Shown here piece by piece: positions 19,913 through 33,913 of a stretch of DNA of 64,000 nucleotides. This stretch comes from Isoetes taiwanensis (taxonomy: Eukaryota > Streptophyta > Lycopodiopsida > Isoetales > Isoetaceae): NCBI GenBank assembly GCA_021234155.1, contig JAJEKV010000015.1, positions 10,874,101-10,938,100 of the forward strand, written 5' to 3'. Position 1 is the stretch's first letter. Every line of letters begins with the position of its first letter. Position numbers and translations under genes: made by a program. Below the pieces are notes generated by a model. It saw only the letters and a program-made list of their open reading frames with translations, was not told the DNA's origin and did not search any database.

Positions 19913-21318
19913 CAGGATTTGTTTTTGGCTCGCCAAGCTGCTGAAGATGAAGCGCACATGGTTTTCTAAAAAAGAAAGATCGAGGCATGTATTGATCGCT
20001 TGTGAGACAAAGTAGCGAGGAATCATTGGGCGGCTATGCGGGTTTTCAAAGCAAAGTATTGCACTGTATTTTAGGGAGCAATCTGCCGCCAATCTTGAGT
20101 CTTGACACCTAGCAATGGCCAGAGCAGGAAGAAGGCAAGGCGCCAGGTCGACTTTAGTTAAGCCCTTTCAACAAAGGTCAGCCCTGGCTATGGCGGTCCG
20201 TCGATCCACAAGCGAGACCGTTCAAAGGTCAAAACTTTGCCAGGATACCCCCGTTTCTCACGGAAATGCGGGTTCTCCACAGTTTCGGAGCTGCGAGAAA
20301 TAGTGCGGTGCCATAGCCACTTCGGTCGCGGCGAAGGAAACTCCAGGGTTCTGCTATTGCGGAGGTGTTGCGTACATTTTAAAATAAGTGCCCTTTGCTT
20401 CTATGCCTTCGTTATGGATCCAACTTGCCTGTTTCTATCACATTATCTCATGATAATCTTATCAGCCTACAACCTTTTTTGCAATTCTAGGCTATCCACT
20501 TAGCACCTCCACATCAGCAAAATCTGATGTGTCCTAATATTCTCCGTTAGATATTTATTTTTGTAGATCTAGGGCTAAGGAAATTAGAAAAGAACCAAAA
20601 ATTATCACAGAGATGCCAAAAGACGTTGCAAAGCATGCGTTCCTTACTTACTATTCGTGCGGAGTGATCTTCTTCATTTCGATCTCTTCCAAACCTAGTG
20701 GGCCGGTCTTGATAAGATCCTGCAGCCTTCTCTGAAGGATCGATCCCCGATCTAACGTCCGATCCTTCCATATAAAATAAAACAATAAAAAAATTAGGGT
20801 TTCTTTCTTTTGACGTCTTCTATATGAACTGCCAGTTGGAGTCGACCAGATATATATTCTCTGCTCGATGCTTGATAATCTCACCTGGAATTGACCTGAT
20901 TATAGAGGAGGACATCAATGCATGTCGAGTCTTTGCTGTCTCTAGGTATTTTGATTCAAATACGTTTCCTTCTATTTCAGAAACAGTCCTAAATGATTCA
21001 AAACACGTCGGAGGTCATTCCTTAGACCATCCAACATGATTTGAGTGAGCATTCTACGTTTCTGTTTTATCACAGTTTGAGGTATTAATCTAGATGCAAG
21101 AATCACATTTCAATGTATACAGGGGTGGCAAGTAAGCAGAGCAAAAGGATCTACTTTTGCTTAATTCTCAGAAGCCTGGCATCTTTCCTGCCAATTGGGC
21201 TCAATGTAATCTGCCTCATTCAAGTATGCTCCAAATTCAGGTACCAAATTCCTTAATGGAGCATTGATTTTTAATCTTGACTTGTTGCTAGAATTACGGT
21301 GAATTGAGAAACAAAGGT
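19913..21318. other. Spacer before copy B
   Basis: Short frames (20,115-20,303, 20,547-20,884) have no domain. 21,015-21,056 repeats a word found at 113-155 and 21,431-21,470. No RNA gene is seen. Confidence 0.4.
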
Positions 21319-21862
21319 AAATGACCACAATGCCTTGTGCCATGAAGGATTTACAGCATTATTTTTATAAACTGATACATTGCCTCCTGCTACCAGAACG
21401 CCATAGATAGACAACAAAATTTGTTTCATTCGTTAGACCATCCATCATGATGTGAGTGAGCGTTCTGCAATAACAAGATTGAAAGAAGTGCAGGTGTTCT
21501 TCTGTGAGGCATTTTGAGAATTTTGGCATGAATCTCGCCATCTAGCTTAATATTGGAGTCAACATGTTTTTTTTATTGATATATGCTTTTGATGACGAGC
21601 TTGCGTTAGAATTGTTTGGAAATATTGATTTCTTTCCGACCCTGCCATATGATGACAGTTAATAGCCTTACAAACTTCACTTTCATATTTCTCATATGCT
21701 GAACTATTCAAAGATGCTTAAACTGTTCAACATAACACAGTACAATTCTAATCCCATTGAAAGATAGTATATAAACCTTTACAACACGATAAAAAACGGC
21801 TACAACAACCTCATATCCTGCCCTTCCAAAACTAGGAAATACTGGTCCAAAGTTGTAAGCCT

Positions 21863-22091
21863 TTAGCAAGGAGGCAAGGGAGATCCACAAAGACCAGCAT
21901 TGGAAGCCACACTAGAGGCATTGAAATTATTCAAAGCTCCAGCTTGAGGAATTTTTCCTATCAATTTGTTGTGTGATAGGTCAAGAAAGGTAACGGGAAG
22001 GTTAACAAAAGAGGAAGGAATGGGGCCACTCAACTGGTTACTAGACAAAAAGGTGGCTTCAATGGAAGAAGTCTCAAGCTTTTGCAACAGT
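21863..22091 (-). pseudogene. 3' fragment of a secreted LRR protein gene (copy B)
   Basis: Copy B of the LRR fragment at 547-775. It differs by D to N in the DLSHxKL motif and by C to V in the cap, near a CAG/CAC difference. The frame is open to the natural stop next to the conserved PLPPC end. It is the same captured 3' fragment beside the same copia remnant, and no separate function is expected. Confidence 0.8.
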
Positions 22092-23658
22092 AGCAGATGC
22101 TCTTCAGAAGGAGATCTTGTTTGAAAGAATGTATGGCACTTGGCGGAATGCAGATTTGGGAGAAAAATGTGTCTTGGAATGTTTTCAAGCTGAACTATTA
22201 GAACCTTGTTTAATTCAAGAAGCCTTATCGGGGCCAGAATCCGAACAAAAGGGAGAAACGCAGTAGGTTACAGATGGGTATTCAAGATAAAACAGGCCAG
22301 TGATGGCACAATTGAAAGACTTCGAGCAAGATTAGTAGCACGAGGCTTTCAACAAGTTGGCGTAGACTTTGATGAGATTTTTTCACCAGTTGCAAAAATG
22401 ACATAATTTCGGACTATTTTGGCATTGGCAACTCAGAAAAACTTAGAAATCCATCAGATGGATGTAAAAACAGCTTATTTAAATGGTTATTTAGAGGAAG
22501 ATATCTTTATGAAGCATTTAGAGAGTTTCCCACAAGAAAAAGGCAAAGTTTGCAGATTAAACAAAGCATTATATGGTTTAAAACAGAGCCCTTGAATATG
22601 GTATCTCAGACTTGATATATTTCTTCAAAATTTGGGTTTCAAAAGGTGCACTACAAAGTGGAATGTATAGTGCAGGTGGATAGATCAAAAGATAGCCATG
22701 GTAATTGTGTATGTTAATGATTTGATTATTGTGAGCAATGGAATGGAAGGAATTAAGGGCATTAAAGAGGTTTTGAAATCAGAGTTTAGAATGACAGATT
22801 TGGGTGAGATTCGGATGTGTTTGGGTCTTCAAATCACTTGAGATAGAATGAAGAGAACAATTCTTATCCATCAAGAGCATGCTATTCAGAAATTGTGCAA
22901 CAGGTTTGGCATGGATTTTTATTCATTGAAAGACACTCCAGCTTGCCTACATTGCAAATTAAGTGCATATATGAGTCCTCAGACCAGGAAAAACCAGTTA
23001 GAAATGCCACGAGTTCCTTATTATAGAAATGTTGTAGGATGCTTAATGTATGTCATGGTTAGTACCCGACCTGACATTGCACAAGCAGTAGGTATGGTTA
23101 GCAGATTTATGCATTATCCAGGGATTCAGCAGTGGTTAATTATTAAAAGAATAATTTGATATCTTAAAGGAACAAAGGATATGGGATTAAGATACCAACC
23201 AGATTCAAATGATCCAATGGTGAAAATGGTATCATTTATAGATGTTGATTGGGCTGGAGATCAGGACTCCAGGAGATCAACCACAGGTTTTTGTGTCATA
23301 TTACATGATGCCGCTGTAACTTGGACAAGCTGCAAACAAACATCCCTAGCGATGTCTTCATGTGAGGCTGAGTACATGGCTACCTCAACTGTAGTGCGAG
23401 AAGCTATTTGTCTGAGACAATCCTTAGCAAATCCAATTCATCGTCGCAGGTCCAAACATATCTCTATACATCACCATTTCACCAGAGAAAAAGTAGATCG
23501 AACAATCCTGATGCGGTACATTCCAATCGAAGAAATGCCTGCAGATCTCCCCACCAAGCCCTTGATCAAAGAAAAGTTTGAGCAACACCGAAAAAGCTTG
23601 GGTGTGGAGTCCTCAGCATGATCAGAAAGAGGGAGTCCTCATAATAAGCAGGAAGAGG
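22092..23658 (+). pseudogene. Ty1/copia polyprotein remnant: RT and RNase H (copy B)
   Basis: Copy B of the RT-RNase H remnant at 776-2,342, with the same frame and the same five stops (for example TAA at 22,404 and TGA at 22,593), so the damage predates the duplication. One residue differs where copy A has aaaaagcag and copy B aaaaaccag. The C-terminal end differs at a CAG site, which gives copy B an earlier stop after GVESSA (23,621). Confidence 0.92.
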
Positions 23659-23661
23659 AAG

Positions 23662-23846
23662 TGTTAGAAATAACAAACTCAGATTCTGCTTCTTAAAAGG
23701 TATACGTTGTAAATACGATATATTCTTAAGTTAGTTGAGATATTAATGTCCAGTTGTAGAAATTAAATATAGAGCTACGTGCTGAGATTGTAAAGGGCTG
23801 GTCCAATTGAAATCTTGGGTACTTTTCTTGGAATCTCATTGTTTAA
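23662..23846 (+). repeat. Copia 3' LTR (copy B)
   Basis: Copy B of the LTR at 2,346-2,530. It starts with the same TGTTAG after gaggaag and differs near its start (agattctgcttc versus agattcggctt), again at a CTG site. Confidence 0.8.
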
Positions 23847-25149
23847 TACAGATGCAGAAGAAATCACTTATTTTGTTGTGAAGCCTTGCTTTCTTTGTTT
23901 GCGTTTTGGCCTTCTTGCCTTTTCTTGTCCAGAGGCAATTCGCTGCCACCAGTATTTCTTTTTAACTTAGTCATGGTTTAAACTCATAATTGAAATGTTC
24001 TAACTGGTCAGAATTGTGGGATTGTCATTTTGTCCAGGCCTTTTCCTTGCATCCTCTGTTGCAGTTTGGAGCTCCATAGTAGTCTTTGGCTCTTGATTTG
24101 TAGGATGCACGCTAAGAAAAGGCTCAAATTTCTTTTGCATCTATGTTTTACTTGCAATCTTCTCTAAAAACATCCATCTGTTTCCTGCTAAATCTAAAAC
24201 AAATTGTTACATGCACCATTCTTCTTAGCTCTAGTTGATCTAGCCACCCAGACCATGTTGAATCTGACGATGTTGAAGTCGTGCAAGCGTTGACATTGTA
24301 AACAGAATCAAAACAAAGTGATTGTTCAGTTACACAAATCGGGTTGTAATTTTGTAGCTCCAACAAATGTAGAGTTTTACGTAGTCTTTAATTCCAATTC
24401 GAACAACTCAAGAACAATTCCGGCCTATTCAATAGACCAATTCTGAGCTTTTCATTTTGTCACACTTCTTTCTGTTCCCTCTTGTTTCTCATATCCATGG
24501 ATTTGCCTTCCCACGTCATTTTCCTCACCCTTTTCTTTTTTTTGCCTACATAGGGGCCCATCTCCATTAGGGTCTTTTACCAGAGTTCTTTGCTACATGA
24601 CAATCTCGTTGCTTTTATCGGAATTCAATTGGGGTGAGATGGCACTACATCCACAAAATTTTCAGATGTACCATCACTGGATCTGAAAAATTGAGTTTAT
24701 CCTGGAGATTGTCATTTAGAACGAATCCAAACGGCTTTCAACTTTCTTGCATATTCAAACCGACTATCTTCTAGGGTTCACTGCTCTCTCGCCAGAAGGA
24801 AAGAAATAAGAAACCCCATTGAAAATGGAAATGGTCTTCATTTGCTACACCTGTGATTGTTGACATGGAACGGGTCTGAAACTCGAGCGTGATGCTAATG
24901 GGTAGCCACTCTGAGCTCCTGTTTTTGCTTCTGCTGTAGAAGCCCTTGCTTTTGCTGCGAAGAAATCCCTTGGGAATGTTCTATTTTTTCCTTTTCTATG
25001 AAGTAATCCTCTGGTTTCTGGAGTTCAATTATATCCTCTCAATCGGTTTGTTACAAGCAACAAATCGCCCCTCCTGAGCCTTGTTAATACCTACCAGAGA
25101 AAAGGGCTCCCTTCTCAAGTCCTGCTTATACCTAATACTAGAGAGTTGA
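23847..25149. other. Non-coding repeat flank (copy B)
   Basis: Counterpart of 2,531-3,831. In several places copy B keeps CTG (24,175-24,190, 24,440-24,450, 25,010-25,020) where copy A reads CCG, CGA or CGG. No coding potential is seen. Confidence 0.6.
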
Positions 25150-27855
25150 TTTAGGCTAGCCAAATATGGAGGCTCGTGAAGACGGATGGCAGCACTGTAG
25201 CATGTCATGGTCCACCGGATTCTGTATGTAAGATAATATAATAAGTATATGCTGGTGGCGAAATCCTAGATTGAACCTAGAAATGCTGGATTGGTCTTTG
25301 GCAAAGCAGTAGAACTGGATTGATGCTGGGTTGGCTTTTTTTGCATGAAAGTGGAATTGGATTATTGTCAGTTGTTTTTTGTACTGGAAAAAAAAATTGA
25401 AAATTTTTGTTTCGGTGTGTTATAATGGTTTCCATGCCATTCATAAACTTGCCAATGTTTTTCTATTTTTTATTTTTTTTTTCAAACCAAGAAAACATCT
25501 CCCATAACACACCAAAATAGAAAAACCCCTTTTTTCGTTTAAAGGTCAGACCCCTATTCCGTTTATTGGGGGTGAATAATCCAGTATTTTTAAGGTATCC
25601 TTAGAATAATGTTTCATGTACAAATCATTTGCCGAATTTTCTCTCTCCGGAGGTGTACTCATTGCCTCCATTCGCACTAGCTGGATAGGGGGTTCTCCTA
25701 TTTGGGTTTGGGCTCAATGAAACAAGAATATGGCTACAGCAGCAGTATAGGAGAAGTACTTTTTTCTCTTTACACACCATCTTCGAATTGAGATGGGCAG
25801 ATGGATTGGTGAGCCATGCCAGGAAAGGCTCTGCCAATGCTTCCAAATGGGAGTCATTGAGGATGAATCTCATACCCTTCAAAGTTTCCCAGCGTATGAT
25901 CAATCCAGACGTGCTAAGCTGAGTTGGTCAGGCCTGATCAGCCGCTATATGTGACATTGAGCACGGCTTCCGTATGGGTGCTGGGATCATACCTTGAGGA
26001 GGTTATGGACATGCAAAATCAGCTATGTCCTCGGGCACACACTTGATGTGTATATGTACATTTATTTTCATGATGATGTATACTTATGCGGTTTGGCGGC
26101 ATTCTTATTATGCGCCCACGATTTTTCCTTGAAAACCCAGCGCCGGGAGGATTTTTTAACCGGATAGTAATAAGTTTGTTGCACTCATACGGGTCCCATA
26201 GGCGATTGGTCTCGATTGGACGATAAAAATCATTCTTTCTTCTATCTTTCTTTCTAAAACCTGCATGCAAAACACAAGCGTTCAGGGTTCAAAATCTGCC
26301 ATATCTTGCATGGAAAAAACATAAGCTCTGAGAAGCATAAAACCTACAATAGTCTAGTCGATTCGAAGCTTCTACAATTAGAGGAATACAACTCGACTTC
26401 GCGATACCATGCAAATAGAAAGAAAGTTGGGCACACCGCAATTCATGATCCCTTAGCTCTATCCCCTTGCATCTTCACTTGGTTTGATTGGAATATTCGG
26501 ATATATCCCATAGCCACATCTTCAACCCTAGGGTTTTCCTAGGGTCGATTTTATCTTATCTTCTCTTAATTAGATGAAGGATCATTTCATTTAAATAAGG
26601 ACTAGGCACATGTGTAATGCGGCCTTTAGGACATGCGATAACTCTTAACAGAAGAACCGAGTGCATTTGTATTAAACCCTTCATTGTAAGGACAGAAGGA
26701 AGCACAGGTCATATTGGTTGCATCTGATTGGACATCTGATAATAGTTTTTTACGTCATATCATGTCTATGCATGCACAAGTGAAAGATCAAATTAGCAGT
26801 TTATGCATATACACTTGTATAAATGAATATGTATAATTAGCATAAGATTAAATGGCAAAAATTCAGTAAGATACCATACTACTCTACTTGAATATGCAAA
26901 ATTTGGCAAAAATAAAATTTATTATGGTAATAGTGCTTCTAAATTATGGAGGAAATTAAATGGTAAAGTCAATTTTCAGCTCATGTTTGTTAGACTCCTT
27001 CCCACAATTGGTAAAGTGCATGCAGCTTTCTCTTGTGTGGTGCATAGATAGTCAGTTGGACCAACCAAACAAGGGGGAGAGAACAACCTTTTCTTAATGA
27101 CACGTGACATTGGGCAGCACCTTTTATTTCTTATTGGATTGTTTATCATTTTCTAAACCAAAGACACGAGATAATCGAGTATCTAATTGACAAAGCATAA
27201 CTTTATTCTGTGAGAGTTTTAACTTTGTGAATCATTTTATTGAAAAGAATGTCTGCACCAATTAGTAGAATAGCTCAACCATGCCTTTCAAAACTTTGCC
27301 TCTTTAATCTTCAAACTTTTTTATAGTACTGTCTTATTTTGCACCATGTTACAGGTGCTTCTAGGGGCATTGTCAATATTAATGAACCCTTGATGGAATT
27401 CACACGGGAGCACCACCGATAGGATGCCAAGGGCGCAATTGCTATACGGCAGACCATAAGCCCGTAATCAGGCAATGGGCACATTACCGGGGCTAGCCAA
27501 AGTTCGGCCTAGGGGTACCAACTTCTCATGTTTATTATAACAAAAAACATTAGATAAGGAAGATTGGCATTGTTATTATTGTTTAAAGTTTTTCCTTTGA
27601 AAACCTTTTGAGGAAAGGGTATTTAAATCCTAGTAGCAATAGTTGGACTAGCCATTGAATGGGTCTCGTGGGTTTTTTTTTTGTCTTTGTGGACGTTAAA
27701 AATTGATTCTAGCTAGATTTGGCAAATTGATAGTCTTTGGAGTGCTATAGTTGTATTTTTCCTACCTACCATGAATGACTACTTGAATGTATTTTAAGTG
27801 TATGAATGCCCTTAATGGATACGCCACACAGAGGTAGCATTTGGTGTGTTTTTTG
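25150..27855 (+). repeat. Non-coding dispersed repeat ending at a primer-binding site (copy B)
   Basis: Copy B of the 3,832-6,536 block. Strings around 26,090-26,270 and 27,430-27,520 differ from copy A mainly where CTG, CAG or CCG would be expected. Confidence 0.65.
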
Positions 27856-27870
27856 TGGTATCAGAGCTGG
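27856..27870 (+). promoter_or_regulatory. Primer-binding site, tRNA-Met type (copy B)
   Basis: Identical to the site at 6,537-6,551 and in the same context, with no coding region after it. Confidence 0.7.
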
Positions 27871-28249
27871 TGGGAAGCTCATTTAAGTCACCTAGCCATC
27901 TTAAGGGTGCATCAAGAGAGCTGCATTGGGAAGGCAGGAAGCTGCAAAACTATATTTGTAAAAGAGAAATTTCGTAAAATTGCTCAGCTAGAGCATCATC
28001 CAAACCAAATTTGTGAAAGAAAATAAACTACTTATATCAACATAAAATACATTATCTAAACATATATAATTCTTACTAGAAATGGAGCCCAGCGTTGCTG
28101 GACATAGCTAGGAACTGTAAATGATACATTCTGGAGCAAATTGTTAAATTAATTTATGTTAAAATCACACAATTAAGAGGTTTTTCCCTTCAATGTTTTT
28201 ATTTTTCTAATTTCACTTTCTCTTTTTTCTCATATTTGTATGCCCTCTT

Positions 28250-28665
28250 TCACCATTTCTCCACCCCTTTTTCTTTTTTTTTTTTCGTTCTTTTCTATTT
28301 TGCTATTCCCTACTTTTCTCGTTTTCTCGTCCTTTTTGTTCCTGTCCCCTCCCATTCCTATTTTACCCTTATTTTTCTCTCATTTTATTTATTGTTCTCC
28401 CTGTTTCCCTTCCTCTTTTCCTTTTACCTTTTTTTCCCTTTTCTTTTTCTTCCCTTCCCTCTCCTCCCCTCCTTTTTCCTTCGCTTCTCTTCCCTTTTCC
28501 CTTTCCCTTTCCTCTTTCCTTTTCATTTTTCGATGGCCTTTTCCCCTTCTTCTCTCCTCCTTTCCCAACTATTTCTCTCTTCCACTTTTTTCCGTACCAT
28601 TTTTCCCTTCCATTTCCCCTTTCCTCTCCCTTTTCTTTTTCGTTTTCCTTTTTCTTTTCCTTTTT
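28250..28665. repeat. CT-rich tract (copy B)
   Basis: Copy B of the tract at 6,930-7,347, differing by homopolymer lengths. It is low-complexity and non-coding. Confidence 0.9.
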
Positions 28666-28852
28666 GGGTTGCCCCTAGGGGGCCAATCCCTTGCTTGTGT
28701 GGGTTTTAGGCATATTCTTGATATATACCAGTATATCCTTAGAATATCGGCTGGGCTACTACAAACTTGCTATAGCTTGATAAATTGGTGGTGACCCCAT
28801 TCTTTGGGGCACCATTTGTTGAGCCAGCTAAGCCGGTACAATAATGGTTCCG
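28666..28852 (-). mobile_element. SINE-like element (copy B)
   Basis: Copy B of the element at 7,348-7,540. The tRNA-like head is damaged (ggctcaac instead of gttcgaac), again at former CTG/CAG positions. Confidence 0.5.
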
Positions 28853-29586
28853 ATGGAGTAACATTCTTCGAGAACTGTCGGGTTCTTGAATTTTATGCCT
28901 AACATCTTGGTAGATGATCACTTTTGATACTGTAAAAGGCGAAGGAGGAAGTGAGGGATCTTCGATCAATGAAACATGAAAAGCTGGCCTCTCTTCTGAA
29001 GCCAAGGAAGAACCACAAAAGAACCTTAATGGACCAGAGAAGATTATCAAGCATTTATTCGAGTACGTTTAAAGTGTTTTAGGGTTTTTGAATTATTTGC
29101 ATGTCGAGATTTTTTTTCTCTGAATATGTGTTTGTGCTTTCTCTCGTGCAGAATCTTTGCGGTTTGATAGTGCAGCTTTGTTGAATGGATTTCAGTTTTT
29201 GAGTTGTATAATGGAACTCGGACTGATCGAGGTGTTTCTTAATTCGGCATTCTTTCCTATGTCCATTCTGCTTTGGGCCGATTACCAACTGCTGCTTGAG
29301 CAAAACATTCAACAAGGTGAATTACGTTTTGCAGTCCCAATGATTCTGATATTAGTCGGTTTACGGGAATGATTCCATTTCCATAAGGTGGTCCTTTGTG
29401 AGTAAATTCCTGAATCTCTAAAACTTCCCATTTTATTCTGACTGTTTTTGCATAGTTCTAATGTAGCTATTATAGAAGCAATTAGCACACATGTAAAAGT
29501 GCTGCTCACCATGTTTGGCTTTTCATTTTCTTGATTTTCAATATCCAGGGGTGGAGCTCCCAGGGATACCCAGCATTCACCATCAA
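28853..29586. other. Upstream region of the PRD1-like gene (copy B)
   Basis: Counterpart of 7,541-8,269, with the same possible exon and acceptor (ending about 29,151). It carries several CTG-linked differences from copy A. No firm coding call is possible. Confidence 0.3.
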
Positions 29587-29784
29587 ATGCAGCAGCATCA
29601 GAGGGCCTGCCAGCAAACCAATTGCCTCTTGCAATGTGTGGCCGTGGCCACTGTTTATCCTTGTATATTCCAACCCAGGACGATGCCGAAATCTGGCTCC
29701 AATGCTTCACCAATTTGTTGGAAGAATCTTCTGCATTTCTTATTGACAAATGTTATGCCATATCCGAATTCACAAAGTATTTAG
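29587..29784 (+). pseudogene. PRD1: PRD1-like meiotic gene, first coding exon, 5' part (copy B)
   Basis: Same exon as 8,273-8,470. Here the LINE's other end is present, and the exon resumes at 36,780 after a 17-bp target duplication. Joining the two sides gives one open frame through the junction (SEFTKYLDDEPFRQSLVD). The first 12 or so codons differ from copy A because copy B keeps CAGCAG, CAG, CTG and CAG where copy A reads other strings. That also causes a one-base frame difference. Confidence 0.78.
29768..29784. repeat. LINE target-site duplication, 3' side (copy B)
   Basis: ATTCACAAAGTATTTAG, identical to 36,780-36,796 on the other side of the LINE. The 17-bp length is typical of target-primed reverse transcription. 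Confidence 0.95.
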
Positions 29785-30474
29785 TTTTTTTGATTGAAGG
29801 ATGGTATTATATTTATATTATAAAGGAGAACAAAAATGACTACTTGTATGGGGAGTGTCCACCCAAAAAAAAACCTCCATGAAAGTGAATCCGGAAAGTG
29901 GGGGTTTAACTAAAATTCTATGACACCCAAAGATGTCAAACAAGGAAGGAAATAACTATAAGTATAACAGTTTTCTGCCTAAAGGTTATAAACCAAAGCC
30001 AAAACTTCTACGAAATAAGAGTGACAGAGTTTTATAATGTTTTAAGATGTCTTCAATCCTGAATTTGATCCTCAACATCAAGTCTCCTATCCAGAGGAGT
30101 AACCAGCACCATCCAAAGGGTCCGGTCCTTTCGTGACCATTGTCATCTTGCAGTCTAGGCATGGGCATGATCTGGATTTTGCAAAATTGTACTTTCCTGC
30201 AGCATCTCTAGCAGCCGGATGAATTCTCTCTTCAGGTCATTTTGGAGGGCACGAGCAAGTGCAATCACAATCTTCTTCAAAGTGATGAAGGGGGCGACTG
30301 TCAGAGAAATTCAGCTGCCCACTTTTGAATGTCTTCATATTTCTTGTTTGGGAAGGAGATCCGTGCGCTCATAAGAAAAGAATTTTCTGCAAAAAGATGA
30401 ACTTATAAGTAGACTTTATGAATCAAGACACATCATAATTTGTTTGAGAGAGTATGGCACGAGGCCATATAACT

Positions 30475-33400
30475 TCATGAGAAAACTAATTTATTTACGC
30501 CTTTCAGATTCTCCATAGAAGGATATAAAAATTCCAATGCGGGAGAGCTGGGGAAAAAAATCAACCGGGACTCTCGAGAGAGATTAAGCGACAAGGCCTC
30601 ACGAGGAGATCTCAATTGTCCATTGGGACCCGAAGCAAGATCTAAAAAGATGGTCTTCATTTTACGCACGAGAGACATCTAGGGCGACATTAGTATTTGA
30701 AAAATTACAATTTGAAGCGCTTCTTTGTTTGTGGCGGACTTTTATGCCCGGTTGCCAAATGAATGCCTTGATTTTTCGGATTAATCGGGGACTTCAAAGA
30801 TGGATAAGATTGGCTGCGGCGTTCTGAGAAATTCCCCATTTGAGGTGTACACTCATCTCTTGATCTTTCATAAGATATTTATAAGCCTCCTTTACTTTAA
30901 AAATGAATTTCCCTTTATAATGCCAAGTGATATTGCTATTGTTCCATTCAGCTTGAGAGATATAATTTGAAATGGCATTATAAAGAGATCTGCTGCTATC
31001 ATCTTCATACCTGATGTCAGAAGAATCAAAAGGAATAGGACCGTTAGCATCAAACAGATCTGAGATTGTGATCAAACCTTTTCTTGCCACAATTTAGCAG
31101 TGCGGGAAGTTTCTAATGAGACAATGGGAGCTGTTGTCTCCGAGAAGGTAAGGATTCCAAGCCATTATCCATTTCCTTATCAAGGGAGGACAATTGTTGG
31201 GGATCTGAAACTCGAAAAAGGCTGCATCTGGAAGTAACATTTTGATGTTCCAACCGTATGGCTTACATTTGAGGATGTAGTGCTTGATGAGGACGGAAAC
31301 TGGATGCTGGATCTTATCTGTAATAGATCTGAAAAAGTATTTTGCAGCAAGGGCTGTGGCATGCTTTTCAATATTGATAATTCCCAAACCTCCCATAGAC
31401 TTAGGCTTGCAGCATTCTTCCATTGAGACAGGAGTCCAGCATCTTCTGTTACTGCCACAGGAGATGAATCTTCCAAGGATACCCTGCAGCTTTTTGTAAA
31501 CATATTTAGGAGCAAGGATGAAGGAGGATTGATAAACATGGGTTGAGGCTATAACCCGAGTTCGCTTAAGAATTGCCCGACCAGCTTTAGAAAGGAATTT
31601 GGAGTTGATCAACTTTGTGGTACAATTATCAACTTTGTGGTACAATTTCTCATAGCAAAAGGAATGCCAAGCAATTTAGAATGAGTATTTGGGGGTTGAA
31701 GCGCAATCAAGGAGAGTGGCTGCTTGAGTTTCGGATCGAGTTATGGGAGGTAATCTTAGATTTGGCGGGATTAATCTTGCATCGGAAAAGTTACCAAAGT
31801 CATTTAGGATATCCTTAGTATGATTTATCGTGAAGATCCATGGATAAGAGGATAAAAGTATCATCACCAAAATGCCCATTTAAAATTGATCAGTCATATC
31901 ATTTGTAGGGAGATATAAACACATTCTGATTCCCTCCTCTTTGGCTTTCTTGAGGCTTTGTGGAGGGCTTCCATGACAATAATAAAAAAAAGGAAGGGGC
32001 AGGGGGCAACCCTGTTTGACTCCTCTTTTAATGTTGAAGAAGGGGCTGCATTCCCCATTAATTAAAACCGAGGAAGAGGAGTTGTTGAGAATTCTTTGTG
32101 AAGAGGTTGATTGAGCTAGTCTTTGAAACCGAGTTTCTATGACAAATTTTAAGAAAATTCAATTATTTGTATCGAATGCTTTAGTGATGTCGAGTTTCAA
32201 AAGCAATCTCTTGATTGGAATCTTTTGCCCATCCGAGCCAAAAAGCGGCCGTGGCAACATTATCGAGAATATTCCTTCCTTTCAAGTAAAGCCGATTGGC
32301 TCGGTGATAATATTGTTTAAAATCTCCTTGACCTCGAGTAATAGCACCTGAAATAATCTTGTATATGACATTAGTTAGAGAAATAGGTGCGTAATCCGAA
32401 AGGAGATGGGTTCGGGAGTTTTGGGATCGAGAGAGATAAAAGGCGGTATTGATTCTATCATCAATCTTCTTTCTTAAAATAAATTCATTAGCAACATTTA
32501 GAATGTATAATCCCAAGATGTCGGGTTGCTTTGAAAAATTCAATTTGGAAAGCCATCGGTCAGGGGATTTACCATTCTTCATACTATTAACCACTTTCTT
32601 TTGAGTTCACCAATGGAAAAATTTTGGTTAAGGCTATGTTACGATCTTGAGTAACTCTTTCTTCCATTTTGATGAAGTTTTAAACTTTCTCTTTGGTTAA
32701 TTTCTGCACTTTGGTGCCCATAATGTTAGTAAAATGGTTGGTAGCGACAATATTGATTATCATCTCCATTAATTTTAATACCATTGACCAAGACCTCTTC
32801 AATTTTGTTTCTTTTGACTCTGCCCTTGGCTTTGACAAAGAAATATTTGGAGTGTGCCTTTTCATCTTCTTTTAGCTTTCGGTTATCTTGGATTTTTAGT
32901 CTCCAATCAGCGGCAATCCTTAATTCCTCTGCTTCAATCTCAAGACTAATTACATTATACTCCTCTCAGTGACATTTGGAAGAAGACTTCTAAGATTAAT
33001 CAAGTGGGCTGTTTTAGCATTGTGAATCTCTTTCCCCAGATTTTTGAGCTTATTTTTAATGAGCTTAGCAAGATTACACCACCAGGTCATCCAACCATAG
33101 GCTGCCATGGGGTTTAACGGTAGAATTGATCACCTCGAATAATATCCTTAAAATCTAAGTGATTAATAAAATTTGGGAGTTTAATTTGAAGTAGGAATTT
33201 CTCTTGGTTTGCAGACTCACTATTTGTTCGAATGATAATGCTGGGGGAAGTGATCAACCAGATTATAGCCTTTTCCAGATTAATAACTCTTTCACTTAAA
33301 TTCGAGGAGATTTTCGAGGTAAAATCTATCATGAAAGCGGCGGATCGGATTAATCCTACGATCAGTCCGGCTAAACTCATCGAGGGGAGGTTCTAGCTAA

Positions 33401-33913
33401 AATAAGATTGTTAAGAGAAATCAAGTTAGACCATGAGTTATTTTCATCGGTGAGAGAGGCACTGAAATTCGATTTCTCATAAAAGCGTAGTGACCATATT
33501 GAAGTCCCCTCCCATTATAATTTCATCAACCTCGGTATTATTCGGACTACTTATGATCTTGTTCCAAATGGTATGTTCTCTCTTTGGGCTATTATAAGCA
33601 TAAATGTTGATGATGGCTAATCGAGGTTGTCCATCTTGAAACAAAGAATCGCCATCTGCCTAAGTTGTCATTGACCATATCTTGTCGGTGATGTTGAGAT
33701 TCTTTTTCAACAAATGGCCACTCTACCGAGCTATTATTAGCGAGAAAGGGCCCAAGTCTCCATGCGGGGAGGGAGGGTCACGGCTATCTTTGAGTTGAAA
33801 TCGTCATCATGCAATTTGTGCTCTTGCAAAAAAGAAATCGGGGTTCGGGGAGGGAGGCAAACTCTAAGTCTATCCCTTTCTTTGGAATCATTAATACCTT
33901 GAAGATTCGGTAA
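30475..33913 (-). pseudogene. LINE ORF2 region (copy B)
   Basis: Same content as 9,185-12,640 but fragmented. Recognisable pieces include the RT N-terminal MKNGKSP box near 32,575, YLKGRNI near 32,280, the FADD region near 31,870 (here read with a lost base pair, giving a frame change) and zf-RVT pieces near 30,640-30,800. By hand count, copy A 10,981-12,180 has about 49 CTG/CAG and the matching 32,281-33,480 about 17. Most breaks are therefore probably sequencing artefacts. Confidence 0.85.

Noticed and set aside
20115-20303. Arg/Ser-rich plus-strand frame
   Set aside because: Short, with no domain, start context or conservation to test. It is probably chance.
31600-31645. Short tandem duplication (atcaactttgtggtacaatt twice) as a biological repeat
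   Set aside because: Copy A has it once and it lies in the error-rich part of copy B, so an assembly or consensus stutter is more likely.
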